A stretch of 6,929 bases of DNA from a bacterium (GTDB lineage Bacteria; Chloroflexota; Dormibacteria; UBA8260; Bog-877): assembly GCA_021791455.1 (NCBI GenBank), contig JAJYWM010000413.1, positions 1-6,929 of the forward strand, written 5' to 3'. The notes beneath the pieces are model-generated. The model saw only the letters and a program-made list of their open reading frames with translations. It did not search any database and was not told where the DNA came from. The position numbers were made by a program, and so were the translations under genes. Positions 6,013 through 6,929 of this stretch are shown here, one piece after another (position 1 is the first letter of the stretch; every line of letters starts with the position of its first letter).

Positions 6013-6929
6013 CTATCGGCGCCTGGTTCGGCGGATCAGGTGGTACACCTCGCTCAGCCTGGCAGCCGTTCGTGCGAGTGAGTACTCGAAGGCATTCCGA
6101 CCTGCTCTGTGACCGAGCAGATTCCGCAGCTGCTCGTCGTAAATGAGTTCTTTCATCGCCTCTGCGAGGCTGTTCGGATCACCGGGGGGAACCAAGACGC
6201 CTGCGTCACCTATGACTTCAGGGGTAGCTCCGACTTGCGTTCCGATTACTGGTCGACCGGCTGCCATCGCTTCGGCCGTCGCCATGCCCCAAGGTTCAGC
6301 CAGCATGGAGGGGTTGACCCCGAAGAGGGCGTGTGACCAGGCTGCCCTCACCTGCCTGTAGGGCACCGAGTAGACGAAGTGGACGCTCCCCTCGCGGTGG
6401 CTCTCCCGCCTCTGCTGGCTCACGACCACGAGGAGCGGGGGCCTCGGCTCGGCCAGCTTGTGGTAGGCCTCGAGCAACACCTGGGAGCCCTTGGCAGTGT
6501 CGAGGGCTCCGACGAACATGATGTAGGGCACCGATGGGGCCCAGCTGGGAAGCGGCTCGCTGGCGAACTCGGTCGCAGGGACGATGCCGGGTGGGATGAT
6601 ATCGAGTGGCTTTCCCTTGATCCGGTGAGCAGCCGCGGTGGCCCGGCTGTTGGCGATGTAATGGTCCACCCAGCGCGTCAACGGTCGGGCCGCGAAGAGC
6701 CCCGAGACGGTGACGGCCCCTTGCGCCCGGCCGACGTGAGCCGAGGCGCAGCCGAGACAGCGCCAAAAGGCTTCCTCGTCACAGACCTCTTTTTCGAGGT
6801 AGAGGCGGGTGCGCTTGGCGCAGGTGAGGCCGTAGTCGTGGAGGTTCCAGACGACCGGGGTCGTGGCCAGGCCCGTTGCCCGAAGCGGCAGGTAGGAAAA
6901 GCCCATCAGGCCGTGGCTGTGCACGATGT
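6013..6929 (-). CDS. GT4-family glycosyltransferase, N-terminus cut by window edge
   Basis: A GT-B glycosyltransferase read leftward from the right edge to a TAG at 6013-6015. The frame stays open past GTG 6924 to the edge, and the codons there give (x)-I-V-H-S-H-G, matching the conserved internal 'DIVHSHG' of GT4 enzymes. The GTG is therefore not the start, and roughly 80-100 N-terminal residues are missing. Numbering from that Val: HDYGLTC (29-35) begins a Cys-bearing insert, PPGI (111-114) precedes the second domain, VGALDTAKG (138-146) is the donor-domain opening, and EPWGMATAE (210-218) is the EX7E catalytic motif. VGATPEVIGD (231-240) and LVPPGD (244-249) are family landmarks. Cysteines 35, 48, 56 and 59 (C-X12-C-X7-C-X2-C) could bind a metal. 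The HDYW-type GT4 subgroup often carries such a cluster. GC content drops near 6300, within the donor domain. It faces the other genes, so it belongs to a separate transcript. Substrate unknown. Confidence 0.92.
   Translation of the reverse strand, partial: IVHSHGLMGFSYLPLRATGLATTPVVWNLHDYGLTCAKRTRLYLEKEVCDEEAFWRCLGCASAHVGRAQGAVTVSGLFAARPLTRWVDHYIANSRATAAAHRIKGKPLDIIPPGIVPATEFASEPLPSWAPSVPYIMFVGALDTAKGSQVLLEAYHKLAEPRPPLLVVVSQQRRESHREGSVHFVYSVPYRQVRAAWSHALFGVNPSMLAEPWGMATAEAMAAGRPVIGTQVGATPEVIGDAGVLVPPGDPNSLAEAMKELIYDEQLRNLLGHRAGRNAFEYSLARTAARLSEVYHLIRRTRRR

Noticed and set aside
6296..6766. A 156-codon minus-strand open frame inside the second GT4 gene.
   Set aside because: It overlaps a clear GT4 reading frame and is Arg/Gly/Pro-rich, as expected of an out-of-frame read of GC-rich DNA.

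Overview
The window reads as part of a cell-envelope or exopolysaccharide glycosyltransferase locus from a high-GC bacterium, most likely an actinomycetote. The reasons are GC-rich codon use, GTG starts, and a very large membrane protein resembling the actinobacterial AftD / DUF3367 (alpha-arabinofuranosyltransferase-like) family. The genus cannot be told from the sequence, and no database search was possible.

Layout. Positions 1-128 hold only the probable 3' tail of an upstream gene. A GT4 glycosyltransferase (GT-B fold) runs 129-1223 on the plus strand. A 464-base stretch without a convincing gene follows (1224-1687). It contains a terminator-like hairpin just after the stop, a 30-bp near-palindrome with a perfect 14-bp core, and a third hairpin. 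Next is a 1052-residue multi-pass GT-C-like protein (1688-4846) with a large extracytoplasmic part that includes a probable carbohydrate-binding module. A WbbL/rhamnosyltransferase-like GT2 enzyme is tightly coupled behind it (preferred start 4870, end 5871). After a short convergent spacer (5872-6012), a second GT4 glycosyltransferase lies on the minus strand. Its N-terminal codons run off the right edge (6013-6929).

How the genes may work together (inference). The two GT4 enzymes and the GT2 enzyme would use nucleotide sugars on the cytoplasmic side to build a glycan on a lipid carrier. The GT-C protein would transfer a sugar from a polyprenyl-phosphate donor onto the glycan outside the membrane, with its carbohydrate-binding module holding the polymer. 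The exact sugars cannot be read from the sequence.

Most notable observations: a perfect 15-bp inverted repeat with a 4-base loop inside the GT-C gene; a drop in GC content part-way through both flanking GT4 genes, which suggests the central cassette has a different history from its flanks; and the cluster of dyads in the gene-less stretch. I see no tRNA, rRNA, CRISPR array, transposase or obvious defence system. The window looks like a fairly ordinary envelope-glycan locus with a few local oddities, not a clearly new system.
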